A stretch of 64,000 nucleotides of DNA from NCBI GenBank assembly GCA_001803045.1, contig MHAR01000021.1, positions 1-64,000 of the forward strand. Reading direction: 5' to 3'. Under the pieces are notes generated by a model. That model was given only the letters and a program-made list of their open reading frames with translations, did no database searches and was not told the DNA's origin. Of the stretch, positions 33,070 through 42,660 are shown piece after piece. Position 1 is the first letter of the stretch; every line of letters begins with the position of its first letter. A program made the translations under genes and the position numbers. The stretch comes from Ignavibacteria bacterium RIFOXYB12_FULL_35_14 (GTDB lineage Bacteria; Bacteroidota; Ignavibacteria; Ignavibacteriales; Ignavibacteriaceae).

Positions 33070-34043
33070 AAATGCTAAAAGTGTTTTTAATTATTTCTGC
33101 ATCTTTACTCATATTCGGATGCAGTAATGGAGATGAAATAAAATTTATCGAAGCATCCGGAACAATTGAATCAACAAACATAATTGTAAGTTCCAGAAAT
33201 GCCGGTAATATCCAAACGACGAATTTCATCGAAGGAGATAAAGTAAAAGTCGGCGATACAATAATTATTATTGATCATGAACTGCTTGACATACAATTGC
33301 AGCAGGCAATTGCCGGTAAAGATGCCGTTGAAGCCCAATTGAAACTTATGCTCGCAGGTGCTCGAATAGAGGATATAAACCAGGCGGTACAAAATCTTAA
33401 ACAGGCAAAAGTTAATTACGAAACAGCTGAGAAAGATAAAATTCGTTTGCAGAATTTGTATGATTCACATTCAATCACTCAAAAGCAATATGAGGATGCT
33501 CTTGCTAGATACGACTTGATGACCGCACAATATAATTCAGCTCAGGAAAATTTTAATAAAGTAAAAATGATTTTCAGGAAGGAAGAGATTGACCAGGCTA
33601 AAGCTAATCTTAACAAAGCCATTGCTGGTGTTGATCTTCTAAAGAAAAATATTCGTGATAGTTATGTAGTCTCGCCAATAAACGGATTTCTTGTAAAAAC
33701 TTATGTGGAAAGAGGCGAAACTGTTACGCCAATGTCCTCTCTATTCAAAGTTGCTGACCTTGATGTTGTGGAGTTGGTCATCTATGTTTCCGAAGAAGAA
33801 CTTGGTTACGTGAAGCTTGGTCAAAAAGCTGAAGTGACTATTGACACATACAAGGATAAAGTTTACGATGGAAAAGTAACCTATATCTCCCCCGAAGCAG
33901 AGTTCACACCTAAGAATATTCAAACAAAGGATGAACGAACGAAATTAGTTTTTGCTGTCAAGATTGCAATTCCCAATAAAGAATATGACCTGAAAACAGG
34001 TATGCCGGCGGATGCGTCTATAATTACAAAATTGCAAGATTAA
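33066..34043 (+). CDS. HlyD-type membrane fusion lipoprotein
   Basis: 325 residues beginning with a lipoprotein signal (lipobox LIFGC, Cys about 19). The order is that of periplasmic adaptors: a first half of the lipoyl domain (VSSRNAGNIQTTNFIEGDKVKVGD), a long coiled-coil hairpin with Ala/Gln repeats (about 85-190), the second lipoyl half (DSYVVSPINGFLVKTYVERGETVTP), then beta-barrel domains. It links the inner-membrane ABC-2 permeases to the TolC-like channel. It resembles YbhG of the YbhGFSR type pumps. Confidence 0.9.
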   Translation: MKMLKVFLIISASLLIFGCSNGDEIKFIEASGTIESTNIIVSSRNAGNIQTTNFIEGDKVKVGDTIIIIDHELLDIQLQQAIAGKDAVEAQLKLMLAGARIEDINQAVQNLKQAKVNYETAEKDKIRLQNLYDSHSITQKQYEDALARYDLMTAQYNSAQENFNKVKMIFRKEEIDQAKANLNKAIAGVDLLKKNIRDSYVVSPINGFLVKTYVERGETVTPMSSLFKVADLDVVELVIYVSEEELGYVKLGQKAEVTIDTYKDKVYDGKVTYISPEAEFTPKNIQTKDERTKLVFAVKIAIPNKEYDLKTGMPADASIITKLQD

Positions 34044-34556
34044 AAGATTACAAGATTCTGAAGTCATTTAAATTTATAAACAATTTTTTAGGAGACAAAA
34101 ATGAAAGTAAAAACATTTGAGGATTTGCAAGTTTGGCAGGATGCAAGAGTATTTGTTAAATAAATTTATGAATTGACTTCTCGAGATAATTTTAAAAGAG
34201 ATTATGGTTTGAAAGAACAGATTAAACGGGCAGCAGTTTCTATAATGAATAATATTTCGGAAGGTTTTGAAAGAGACAATAATAAGGAGTACAATAATTT
34301 TCTGGGATATGCCAAAGGCTCTGCCGGTGAGGTTAGATCGATGCTATATGTTGCACTTGATTTGAATTATATATCAAAGGTTGAATTTGATGATAATTAC
34401 AAAAAGGCTGTAAACATTATTATGCAAATTTCCAATTTCAAAAAATACTTATTCAATTATTCAGTTAAGGAAAAATTTAAAACTGTTAAATCAATCATTC
34501 TTCATATAATAAAAATTAATTGAGAAATATTTTTAGTTCTATCTTGCAATTTTGTA
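34025..34556. repeat. 16-bp inverted repeat flanking the first four-helix-bundle gene
   Basis: TACAAAATTGCAAGAT at 34025-34040 (which includes the last codons of the adaptor gene) is exactly complementary to 34541-34556. The 532-bp segment holds only the broken four-helix-bundle gene. It may be an insertion that copied the end of the adaptor gene, or a large stem formed in the mRNA between two operon genes. Confidence 0.6.
34101..34523 (+). pseudogene. four-helix-bundle (S23-type) gene with an in-frame stop
   Basis: The reading frame of 140 codons plus stop starts at ATG 34101, after TTAGGAGAC, with MKVKTFEDLQVWQDARVFVK. It then meets TAA at 34161-34163 and continues in the same frame with IYELTSRDNFKRDYGLKEQ. 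One base change (AAA to TAA, for example) explains this. The rest has the family features (KRAAVSIMNNISEGFER, AKGSAGEVRSMLYVA). Members are named after the protein encoded in intervening sequences of 23S rRNA genes; their role is unknown. A shortened product from TTG 34173 is possible. Confidence 0.75.
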
Positions 34557-34579
34557 TTCTTTCAATTTTGGAATGAACA

Positions 34580-35494
34580 ATGAACGACGCAATTAAAATA
34601 GAGAACCTTAAAAGATCCTACAACGAAATTATAGCAGTTAAGGGTGTTTCATACTCCGTTGCGAAAGGCGAAATGTTTGGGCTTGTTGGTCCAGATGGTG
34701 CCGGAAAAACCACCACAATACGAATGTTAACGGGATTGTTAAGACCTGATTCCGGAAATGCTGAGGTTCTTAGCTATGATCTGCTGAAACAACAAAACCT
34801 GATTAAGAATGAAATCGGGTATTTATCGCAAAAATTTTCTCTGTATGGTGATTTAACTATTGATGAAAATATTGAATTCTTTGCAGATATCCATGGAGTG
34901 AAAAATTTTAAAGACAGACGAAATGAATTATTAGAATTTACAAGATTAACACCATTTAGAGACAGGCTTGCAGATAAACTTTCCGGCGGTATGAAACAAA
35001 AACTTGCGCTTGCCTGCACACTGATCCATAAACCAAAAATTATTTTTCTTGATGAACCAACAACCGGTGTTGATCCGGTTTCGCGAAGAGATTTCTGGAA
35101 AATTTTATCTGATCTCCAGAAAGATGGAATAACAATTTTTATGACAACCCCATATTTAGATGAAGCAGAACGATGTAATCGAATTGCGTTGATGAATAAT
35201 GGAGAGATAATAAGTTGGGACACTCCTAAAAATGTTAAGGCATCATTAAAAGCACAGATAGTTGAAATTGTATGTTCCCCAATTCGAGAAGCATATAACA
35301 TAATAAAAGCAAAAACAGGCTTCGAGGTTCAAATGTACGACGATAGACTGAATGTAGCGCTTCAAAATTTTAATAACGATTATACAGGATTAGAAAATCT
35401 GTTAGTCGAAAATAAAATTCAAATTGTTGACAAAAGAATAATTACACCATCGCTTGAAAACGTTTTTATTCACTTGATAAGTAAAGCATCATAG
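34580..35494 (+). CDS. ABC transporter ATPase 1 of the efflux operon
   Basis: 304 residues with Walker A GPDGAGKTTT, Q-loop in IGYLSQKFSLYGDL, signature LSGGMKQKLALA, Walker B IIFLDEPTTGVDP and a degenerate H-loop (TTPYLDEAERC, where the usual His is Pro). This is the ABC-2/drug-export class (CcmA/NatA-like). The closest arrangement I know is YbhF, where two ATPase domains are joined; here they are encoded separately (second at 37438-38373). Confidence 0.9.
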   Translation: MNDAIKIENLKRSYNEIIAVKGVSYSVAKGEMFGLVGPDGAGKTTTIRMLTGLLRPDSGNAEVLSYDLLKQQNLIKNEIGYLSQKFSLYGDLTIDENIEFFADIHGVKNFKDRRNELLEFTRLTPFRDRLADKLSGGMKQKLALACTLIHKPKIIFLDEPTTGVDPVSRRDFWKILSDLQKDGITIFMTTPYLDEAERCNRIALMNNGEIISWDTPKNVKASLKAQIVEIVCSPIREAYNIIKAKTGFEVQMYDDRLNVALQNFNNDYTGLENLLVENKIQIVDKRIITPSLENVFIHLISKAS

Positions 35495-35510
35495 AAAAAA
35501 GGAATTAGAA

Positions 35511-36827
35511 ATGAAAAAAATAATTTTATTAAGCTTAATGATGGTCTCAGTTCTTTACTCTCAGTCAAAGAAATTGACTCTGCAGGAAAGTATTGAGCTC
35601 GGACTTGGAAACAGCAAAGATCTAAAGATCTCTCAATCAAAGTTGAATAGCTCGGATGCGAAAGTATCAGAGGTTAACTCAATGTTTCTTCCTCAATTAA
35701 AATTTATGGCAAACTATACAAGATTGAGCGATAATGTTCCTCCGTTTGAAGTAACAACTCCATTTTCACCAATTCCAATAAGAATTTCCGATCCTGTTCT
35801 GGATAATTATAATCTGAAGCTTTCGTTTCAGCAGCCTTTATTTACAGGATTAAAACTGCTTTCTTCTAAAAAAGCTGCCGAGTACAGTTTAAATGCTTCG
35901 GGGTTCGAATACTCAAAGGAGAAAAATGAAGCTGCGCTTAATATTCATTCTACCTTCTGGAACTATTATAAAGCAATGCAAATGAAAGATTTGTTGAACA
36001 ATAGTCTAAAACAAATTAAAACTCATCTTATGAATACTAAAAACTTTGTGGATAACGGACTCGCAACTCAAAACGATTATTTGAAGCTGCAAGTTCAGCA
36101 TTCAAATACTAGACTACAGTTGATTGAAGTTGAAAACAATTTAGATGTAGCTCGTGCAGTATTCAATAAAGCATTGGGACTTCCATTCGATTCCCCGACG
36201 GATATTTCTATCGAAGATATCAAAATCCAGCAGGTTGAATATAATGTTGATGATCTTATCAACGAGGCAAAAGAAAACAGGGATGAAATTGAGTTCTTAG
36301 CTTTCAGATTAAAAGCTGCCAACGAAAATATATCTGCAGCAAGGTCAAGCTGGTTCCCAAGTATTTATTTAAATGGTAATTACAATTACAGCAATCCGAA
36401 CACAAGATTTCAACCGCTTACAGCCAAGTTTAATGATACATGGGATGTTGGTGTAACATTAAGCTGGGATGTCTGGGACTGGGGATTAACTTCCTCCAAA
36501 ACAACTCAGGCAGAGGAATCAGCTGTGCAAACCCAAACATCATTAGAAAAACTTAATGACAATATTGAGGTTGAAGTTTTTCAAAGTTATTTGAATCTGA
36601 TCAAATCAAAAGAAAAAGTTGATGTAAGTAAACTCAGCTTAGAGCAGGCATCTGAGAATTATCGAATAACATCAGAAAAGTATAATGAGCAATTAGCGAC
36701 AAGCGCAGATCTGATTGATGCAGAGGTTTCAGAACTGCAGGCAGCAACCAATCTCACTTCTTCGTTGATTGAATATAATTTAGCAAAGGTAAGACTTGAG
36801 AAAGTAGTTGGAAGAAGAATCTATTGA
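35511..36827 (+). CDS. TolC-family outer membrane efflux protein
   Basis: 438 residues with a signal peptide (MKKIILLSLMMVSVLYSQ). Two OEP repeats follow, rich in Ala/Asn/Leu helices with the usual motifs (LTLQESIELGLGNS, FVDNGLATQNDYLKLQVQ, ARSSWFPSIYLNGNYNY, TSADLIDAEVSELQAATN). It would form the trimeric exit duct for the pump. It lies 16 nt downstream of ATPase 1. Confidence 0.9.
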   Translation: MKKIILLSLMMVSVLYSQSKKLTLQESIELGLGNSKDLKISQSKLNSSDAKVSEVNSMFLPQLKFMANYTRLSDNVPPFEVTTPFSPIPIRISDPVLDNYNLKLSFQQPLFTGLKLLSSKKAAEYSLNASGFEYSKEKNEAALNIHSTFWNYYKAMQMKDLLNNSLKQIKTHLMNTKNFVDNGLATQNDYLKLQVQHSNTRLQLIEVENNLDVARAVFNKALGLPFDSPTDISIEDIKIQQVEYNVDDLINEAKENRDEIEFLAFRLKAANENISAARSSWFPSIYLNGNYNYSNPNTRFQPLTAKFNDTWDVGVTLSWDVWDWGLTSSKTTQAEESAVQTQTSLEKLNDNIEVEVFQSYLNLIKSKEKVDVSKLSLEQASENYRITSEKYNEQLATSADLIDAEVSELQAATNLTSSLIEYNLAKVRLEKVVGRRIY

Positions 36828-37432
36828 GGAGTCAGAAGTTAGGAGACAGAAGTCAGAAGGATCTAAGTTGAGAATTTTATTAACCAATTCATTCAATAAA
36901 TTAAAAAGGAGATAGAAATGAAATCCAAATCTTTTAAAGAACTCATTGTGTGGCAGAAAGCTCATCAATTTGTATTGGCTGTTTATAAAATGACAAAGTC
37001 ATTTCCAAAAGAAGAATTATTTGGTCTCACATCTCAATTCAGAAAAGCAGCCGTTTCTATTCCAGCAAATATCGCAGAGGGATATAGAAAAAGAGGCAAA
37101 GCAGATAAAGCAAGATTTCTGAATATATCAGAAGGCTCACTTGAAGAATGTAAATACTATTTAATACTGTCAAAAGATTTAGGATATGCAAGTACAGATC
37201 AGGAAAATGAATTGACCGAAGAAGTAAGCAAATTATTAAATGCTTATTCAAACAAAATTCTGTCTTCTGATTCTTGAATTATATCCTGGGAAAAAATGAA
37301 AAAATAATTTAACCGAGGTTAAGATAACAAAGTGCAGAACAGGAAAATGAAAAGTAGAATAAATGATAAATTAGAAATACTCATTCGAAAAATATTCTGT
37401 CTTCTGACTCCTGACTTCTGTCTACTGAAAGA
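36828..37432. repeat. repeat-flanked segment around the second four-helix-bundle gene
   Basis: Left of the gene are GGAGTCAGAAG (36828-36838) and AGACAGAAGTCA (36844-36855). Right of it are their complements, CTTCTGACTCC (37401-37411) and TGACTTCTGTCT (37412-37423). The blocks are not in strict mirror order, so this is a cluster of AGTCAGAAG-type repeats on both sides. It supports arrival of the gene as a unit between tolC and the second ATPase gene. Confidence 0.5.
36918..37277 (+). CDS. four-helix-bundle protein (S23-type)
   Basis: 119 residues, intact, with the whole family pattern: FKELIVWQKAHQFVLAVYKMT, then FPKEELFGLTSQFRKAAVSIPANIAEGY, then GSLEECKYYLILSKDLGY. It has AAAGGAGAT before its ATG. 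The family forms a small helical bundle that can pentamerise; biochemical role unknown. It is a relative of the broken copy at 34101-34523. Confidence 0.85.
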   Translation: MKSKSFKELIVWQKAHQFVLAVYKMTKSFPKEELFGLTSQFRKAAVSIPANIAEGYRKRGKADKARFLNISEGSLEECKYYLILSKDLGYASTDQENELTEEVSKLLNAYSNKILSSDS

Positions 37433-37437
37433 AAATT

Positions 37438-38373
37438 ATGAATAGTATAGAAGTAAATAATCTCACAAAAAAATTCGGCAGCTTTACTGCTGTAGATAAA
37501 GTTTCATTCACCGTAAAGCAGGGAGAAATTTTCGGATTCCTGGGTGCAAACGGTGCAGGAAAATCAACAACAATAAGAATGCTCATTGGAATTCTTGAAC
37601 CAACTTCCGGTGATGCATTAGTTGGCGGATATAGTATAAAAAGGCAAGCAGACTTAGTAAAAACACAAATCGGATACATGTCTCAAAAATTTTCTCTGTA
37701 CAACGATCTTACTGTTGAAGAAAATATCAGATTTTTTGCAGGTGTTTATGGTCTAACAGGTAAAAAATATGGGGAACGAAAAAAGTGGGTTTTGAAAGTT
37801 GCAGATCTTGAAGGTAAAGAAAAACTTCTTACAGGTTCTTTACCTGGCGGTATCAAACAAAGATTAGCTCTTGGTACAGCAGTAATACACGAACCCAAAA
37901 TCGTTTTTTTAGATGAGCCAACCAGCGGTGTTGATCCCGTATCTAGAAGAAATTTTTGGGATTTGATAAATGATCTTTCTGCAGGTGGTACAACGGTATT
38001 AGTAACAACTCACTACTTAGATGAAGCTGAATTTTGCAACGATATCATTTTGATCAATGCTGGAAGATTAATTGCTCAAGGAAATGCCAAGGAACTTAAA
38101 ACAAACTATATCAAGAATACAATATTAGAAATAGAATCGGACAGAGTTGTTGATAGCATGGAAATTCTTGAAAAGGAAAATTGGGTTGGTGAAACATCAA
38201 TTTTTGGCAACAACATTCATATAATTTTAAATGATAATTCAAAGGGTGAAAGAGATATCAGGCATATCTTGAGCGAAAAGAATTCAATTGCTGTTCACAG
38301 AGTTAATACGATAGTGCCAACATTGGAAGATGTATTCATTCATCTTTTAGAAAAGGATAAGCCAAATGTTTAA
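37438..38373 (+). CDS. ABC transporter ATPase 2 of the efflux operon
   Basis: 311 residues: Walker A GANGAGKSTT, Q-loop IGYMSQKFSLYNDL, Walker B IVFLDEPTSGVDP and a complete H-loop (TTHYLDEAEFC). The signature is LPGGIKQRLALG, where Pro replaces the usual Ser and Ile the usual Met/Gln. ATPase 1 has a normal signature but an altered H-loop, so the two may form a heterodimer with one good site. It overlaps the first permease gene by 8 nt. Confidence 0.9.
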   Translation: MNSIEVNNLTKKFGSFTAVDKVSFTVKQGEIFGFLGANGAGKSTTIRMLIGILEPTSGDALVGGYSIKRQADLVKTQIGYMSQKFSLYNDLTVEENIRFFAGVYGLTGKKYGERKKWVLKVADLEGKEKLLTGSLPGGIKQRLALGTAVIHEPKIVFLDEPTSGVDPVSRRNFWDLINDLSAGGTTVLVTTHYLDEAEFCNDIILINAGRLIAQGNAKELKTNYIKNTILEIESDRVVDSMEILEKENWVGETSIFGNNIHIILNDNSKGERDIRHILSEKNSIAVHRVNTIVPTLEDVFIHLLEKDKPNV

Positions 38374-39496
38374 TAGAATTTATGCAATAGCTAAAAAGGA
38401 ATTCAGGCAGCTTAAGCGTGATACCCGTATGCTTTTTATTGTTTTCTTTTTCCCGGTCGTGCTTCTGGCAATTTTTGGATACGCTATAAACTTTGATGTT
38501 CATCATATTAAAATTGCTGTTTATGATCAGGATAAATCCGATTATACACGAGATTATTTAAATGGATTACTCAGCTCGGACTACTTCGATCTTGTGCAAT
38601 ACATTGATGATGAAAATGAAATAAAGAAACTGCTCGATGAAAAAATAGTCCAGGTGGTTATAGTTTTTCCAAATGATCTTTCGCGAAAACTTAACAACAA
38701 CCAGGAAGTTAAAGTACAATATTTAGTTGATGGAGTCGACGGCAATACAGCAAATGTTATAGTAAACTATGTAAACGCTGCTACTTTTAGCTACTCATTA
38801 AAGCTGACGAAAGAATATTTGGCAGTAACCGGAAAGAAAATTTATGTGCCGATTAATCTCGAGCCGAGGTTTTGGTTCAATCCTGAACTGGAAAGCACAA
38901 AGTTTTTAATTCCAGGTTTAATGGGAATGATACTTATAATTACTGCTGTTGTCTCGGTTTCATTATCTATCGTAAGAGAAAAAGAAAGAGGAACAATCGA
39001 ACAAATTAATGTTTCCCCGCTTTCATCCTTTGAATTAATTATTGGGAAAACAGTTCCTTATATAGTTATTTCACTTATCAATGCAAGCATCGTACTAATA
39101 GCGGGATATCTGCTGTTTGGTATTGAAATAAAAGGCAGTATCCTGCTGTTATTGATAGGCACATTTGCATTTTTATTTGCAGCGCTAGGGCTAGGAATCT
39201 TTATCTCTAGTGTTGCTGATTCGCAGCAGGTAGCTTTTCAGGCAGCAAATGTTTCATCATTACTACCTTCACTTATACTTTCAGGATTTATTTTCCCGAT
39301 TGAGAGCATGCCAACTGTTATCCAATGGGTTACAAACATTACACCTGCAAAATTTTTTATAGTAATATTAAGAGCAATTTTACTAAGAGGAGTAGGTTTA
39401 TCCGCATTTTGGGATCAATTGCTTTATCTGCTGATCTTCGGAACAATATTTATTGCACTCGCAACATTGGTAAATAAAAAAGCCAAAGCGGCATAG
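38366..39496 (+). CDS. ABC-2 permease 1
   Basis: 376 residues with the ABC-2 layout: one N-terminal membrane helix (LFIVFFFPVVLLAIFGYAI), a large extracytoplasmic domain (about 45-170), and five C-terminal helices with the family signature VREKERGTIEQINVSPLSSFELIIGK (written here in two parts, VREKERGTIEQI and NVSPLSSFEL). Matches YbhS/YbhR-type subunits of drug exporters. Confidence 0.9.
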   Translation: MFNRIYAIAKKEFRQLKRDTRMLFIVFFFPVVLLAIFGYAINFDVHHIKIAVYDQDKSDYTRDYLNGLLSSDYFDLVQYIDDENEIKKLLDEKIVQVVIVFPNDLSRKLNNNQEVKVQYLVDGVDGNTANVIVNYVNAATFSYSLKLTKEYLAVTGKKIYVPINLEPRFWFNPELESTKFLIPGLMGMILIITAVVSVSLSIVREKERGTIEQINVSPLSSFELIIGKTVPYIVISLINASIVLIAGYLLFGIEIKGSILLLLIGTFAFLFAALGLGIFISSVADSQQVAFQAANVSSLLPSLILSGFIFPIESMPTVIQWVTNITPAKFFIVILRAILLRGVGLSAFWDQLLYLLIFGTIFIALATLVNKKAKAA

Positions 39497-39536
39497 CAGA
39501 AGCATCTAATTAAAATTAAAAAGTGAGATTAAATAA

Positions 39537-40667
39537 ATGAAAACCATAATTCAATTTATAATAAAAGAGCTGCTTCAGCTTAAGCGGGATAAGAAAATGC
39601 TCGCGGTAGTTTTTATGGCTCCCATACTACAGCTTATACTTCTTGGATATGCTGCCAACATGGATGTAAACATTGTTCATACCACTATACTTGATCAGGA
39701 TAAAACAGCAACAAGTAGAGAGTTCATTAAAAATTTTGAAGAGTCCGGTTACTTCTCAATAGATTATTATGCTTCCAATTATGAGGAATTAACCAAACTT
39801 ATTGATGATGGAAAAACACTGGTTGGTATTGTAATACCAAATGATTTTGAAAAAAAATTGAACAGGCGTGAAAGTGTTTCACTTCAGACCTTATTCGAAG
39901 GATCTGACGGAAATAAATCTTCAATATCACTTGGGTATATACAAGGAATTACCAACCGTTTTTCTCAAAAAATTGTAATGGATACAAAAGATAAATATGG
40001 TATCAAAATTCCTATTGTAGGCTCCCTCATCCCGGAAGTTAGAGTTTGGTACAACCCAGAGATGAAAACAAGAAATTACATGGTACCGGGCATTATGGGT
40101 TTAATATTGATGATAACCACTTTGTCGCTGATGTCAATGGCAGTTGTAAGAGAAAAAGAAATAGGAACTCTCGAACAATTAATCGTTACACCACTAAAGC
40201 CATATCAGTTACTGCTTGGCAAGCTGATTCCTTACACACTTGTTGGATTTGTTGTTTTAGTCATAGTAATGATTTTAATGACTCAATGGTTTGGAATAGT
40301 TGTACGGGGTAACAGGCTTTTTCTTTTATTCACAGCACTTTTATTTGTCCTTTCAAATTTGGGATTAGGACTTTTTATATCTACTGTTTCAAAAACTCAG
40401 CAGCAGGCAATGATGGCTTCGGTGTTTGCTGTTATGATGCCAATGATTTACTTGTCTGGATTTGCTTTTCCAATTGAGAATATGCCGGAAATAGTACAAT
40501 ATATTACTTACCTTATTCCACTTAGATACTTCATAACAATACTTCGCGGTATAGTACTTAAAGGAGTTGGATTTTCATCTTTATGGGTAGAAACACTTAT
40601 TCTCTTTGGAATGGGTGCAGGTATTTTAATAATAAGTTCCTTACGGTTCAGTAAAAAAATTGAATAA
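39537..40667 (+). CDS. ABC-2 permease 2
   Basis: 376 residues, homologous to permease 1 and of equal length: LAVVFMAPILQLILLGYAA, the periplasmic domain, then VREKEIGTLEQLIVTPLKPY and five helices. The two permeases would form the heterodimeric channel. The gap to permease 1 is 40 nt and the cupin gene follows 23 nt later, possibly in the same transcript. Confidence 0.9.
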   Translation: MKTIIQFIIKELLQLKRDKKMLAVVFMAPILQLILLGYAANMDVNIVHTTILDQDKTATSREFIKNFEESGYFSIDYYASNYEELTKLIDDGKTLVGIVIPNDFEKKLNRRESVSLQTLFEGSDGNKSSISLGYIQGITNRFSQKIVMDTKDKYGIKIPIVGSLIPEVRVWYNPEMKTRNYMVPGIMGLILMITTLSLMSMAVVREKEIGTLEQLIVTPLKPYQLLLGKLIPYTLVGFVVLVIVMILMTQWFGIVVRGNRLFLLFTALLFVLSNLGLGLFISTVSKTQQQAMMASVFAVMMPMIYLSGFAFPIENMPEIVQYITYLIPLRYFITILRGIVLKGVGFSSLWVETLILFGMGAGILIISSLRFSKKIE

Positions 40668-40690
40668 AAAAGATTGAAAGGATATTTGAA

Positions 40691-41119
40691 ATGAAAAAAG
40701 TTAAAATAAAATTACATACAATATTTTCAATTGCAGCAATGGGTTTGTTGATTTCTTTAAGCTTTGGTTCAATGATAATAAAGGCCCAAACACAAGAAAC
40801 ATACAAAATCCTTTCAGTTAAAAGTGAGATTGGTGAAGGTAAAGACAAAGAGGTAAATGTTTTATTTGAATCTGGCCAAATGAAAATCGCACAATTAACC
40901 TTACGAAACGGTACAACATTAAATGTCCACAAAGTCGATGTTCCAATCCTGATTCAATGCTTAGCAGGTGAAGTAGAATTAATTATAAATGATAATGAGA
41001 AATCCGAGTCAATAAAATTAATCTCAGGAATTACAGTTAGTATTGAGGCAAATATATTTCATGATGTTGTGGCAAGCCCTGCAGTCTCAATTTTACTGAT
41101 AAAGTTTCCTAAAGAATAA
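40691..41119 (+). CDS. secreted cupin-fold protein
   Basis: 142 residues with a signal peptide (about 1-31, ending SMIIKAQT) and one cupin barrel: MKIAQLTLRNGTTLNVHKVD, ILIQCLAGEVELIIND and IEANIFHDVVASP. Some of the usual metal ligands are present (His in NVHKVD and in IFHDV). No substrate can be predicted. It may be co-transcribed with the efflux genes. Confidence 0.7.
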   Translation: MKKVKIKLHTIFSIAAMGLLISLSFGSMIIKAQTQETYKILSVKSEIGEGKDKEVNVLFESGQMKIAQLTLRNGTTLNVHKVDVPILIQCLAGEVELIINDNEKSESIKLISGITVSIEANIFHDVVASPAVSILLIKFPKE

Positions 41120-41188
41120 TTGTATAAAATTATAATAATTAAAACTATTAAGACCAAAACTCACACTAATTTTAAGCAGGTAAAGTGA

Positions 41189-42613
41189 ATGAAAAAAAAT
41201 ATAAACATCGCAGAACTAAACATATTGCAAACCACGCTTTTTCTTTTTCTATTCGCAATCCATTCAGAGGCACAGACATTTTCACATGATAATTTACCAT
41301 CCGGTTTAGCAGATTCAAATTTTAATTTTGTCAATGATTCACTGTATGAAAATCAGCAATTTGAAAAAAATTATTGGCTGCCGGCGGTGGAAGTTATCGG
41401 ATTGAACTTTGGTGTTTGGGCTTATCACCGATACCTAAGCAAGGAAGGCTGGTCGGCAATAAGCTGGAATTCTGTAAAAAACAATTTTAACACCGGGTTT
41501 GTTTGGGATGTTGATGGTTATTTAATCAATCAATTTTGGCATCCATATCATGGATCAAATTATTACAATACCGCACGGTCAAATGGTCTTGGATTCTGGG
41601 AATCAGCGCCCTATGCTTTTGGAGGCAGCTTAATGTGGGAATATTTCATGGAGAACGAACCCCCATCCTACAATGATATCGTTAATACACCGGTTACCGG
41701 AATTATCCTTGGTGAAATTTCATTTCGTGTTTCCGATCTAATTATTGATGAAAGTACTACTGGTTTTGAAAGATTTTTACGGGAATTTTCTTCGACGCTT
41801 ATCGATCCAATGAAAGGATTCAATAGGTTAATAAGAGGTGATATGTGGAAGGATGGTTTTAAAAAAGAAAAGCAAAGTTTCAATGCAGTCATTTCTTTCG
41901 GTGCTCACAATGTCTTTTTCAGCAAAAAAATAAACAACAGCAGAACATATGCCTCTTTTAGAACCGATTTAAATTACGGTAATCAATTCGATATTAATAA
42001 TCATAAAAAACCTTTTGATTATTTCTCTCTGCACACGGAAATTAATCTAACACCGGATGATAACATTGTAGGAATATTCGCTAGCGGTGTTATCTGGGAT
42101 AATAATATTAAACTCTTCAACACTTCAAAAAATATAATCGGGATTTACAAAGAAGTTGATATTCATATTAATACCGTTTATAAACTTTCCGCAACAAGCG
42201 TATCAGGACAAATAATCAATACAGTACCTATTACCTCAGCAATTTCCATGCAAAATTATTTGGGGGTATCTGCTATTCTAATGGGCGGAACAAATTCCCT
42301 CTATGCTAAAGAGTACGGGAAAGATTATAATATCGGTCCCGGTGCAAGTGGTAAATTCGGATTAAAATTTTCTTTCAAAGAGCTTGGTGATTTTTATGCT
42401 AACTATAAAAGATATTGGATACATACTCTTAGCGGTGCAGATAGCGAAGAATTTGTCGGATTACTTAATGTGGGAATCACCTACAATATATTTTCAAAGA
42501 CATCGCTGGGTTTGGATTTTTTACTTTATGAAAGATACGGAGATTATGAAAATTTTCCGGATACTCAAGATGCAAACTCGGCATTAAGGATTTATCTTAA
42601 ACAGAATATTTAA
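41189..42613 (+). CDS. DUF3943 outer-membrane protein
   Basis: 474 residues with an N-terminal hydrophobic signal (LFLFLFAIHSEAQ). The DUF3943 core is clear: DGYLINQFWHPYHGSNYYNTAR, then GFWESAPYAFGGSLMWEYF and NTPVTGIILGEISFRVSD (quoted in parts of the domain). The C-terminal half has alternating aromatic beta strands like an outer-membrane barrel, ending NSALRIYLKQNI. Function unknown. Confidence 0.8.
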   Translation: MKKNINIAELNILQTTLFLFLFAIHSEAQTFSHDNLPSGLADSNFNFVNDSLYENQQFEKNYWLPAVEVIGLNFGVWAYHRYLSKEGWSAISWNSVKNNFNTGFVWDVDGYLINQFWHPYHGSNYYNTARSNGLGFWESAPYAFGGSLMWEYFMENEPPSYNDIVNTPVTGIILGEISFRVSDLIIDESTTGFERFLREFSSTLIDPMKGFNRLIRGDMWKDGFKKEKQSFNAVISFGAHNVFFSKKINNSRTYASFRTDLNYGNQFDINNHKKPFDYFSLHTEINLTPDDNIVGIFASGVIWDNNIKLFNTSKNIIGIYKEVDIHINTVYKLSATSVSGQIINTVPITSAISMQNYLGVSAILMGGTNSLYAKEYGKDYNIGPGASGKFGLKFSFKELGDFYANYKRYWIHTLSGADSEEFVGLLNVGITYNIFSKTSLGLDFLLYERYGDYENFPDTQDANSALRIYLKQNI

Positions 42614-42660
42614 TTCATAACAGAATTCATAATCGTATTTACATTTATAAAAGGACGGAA

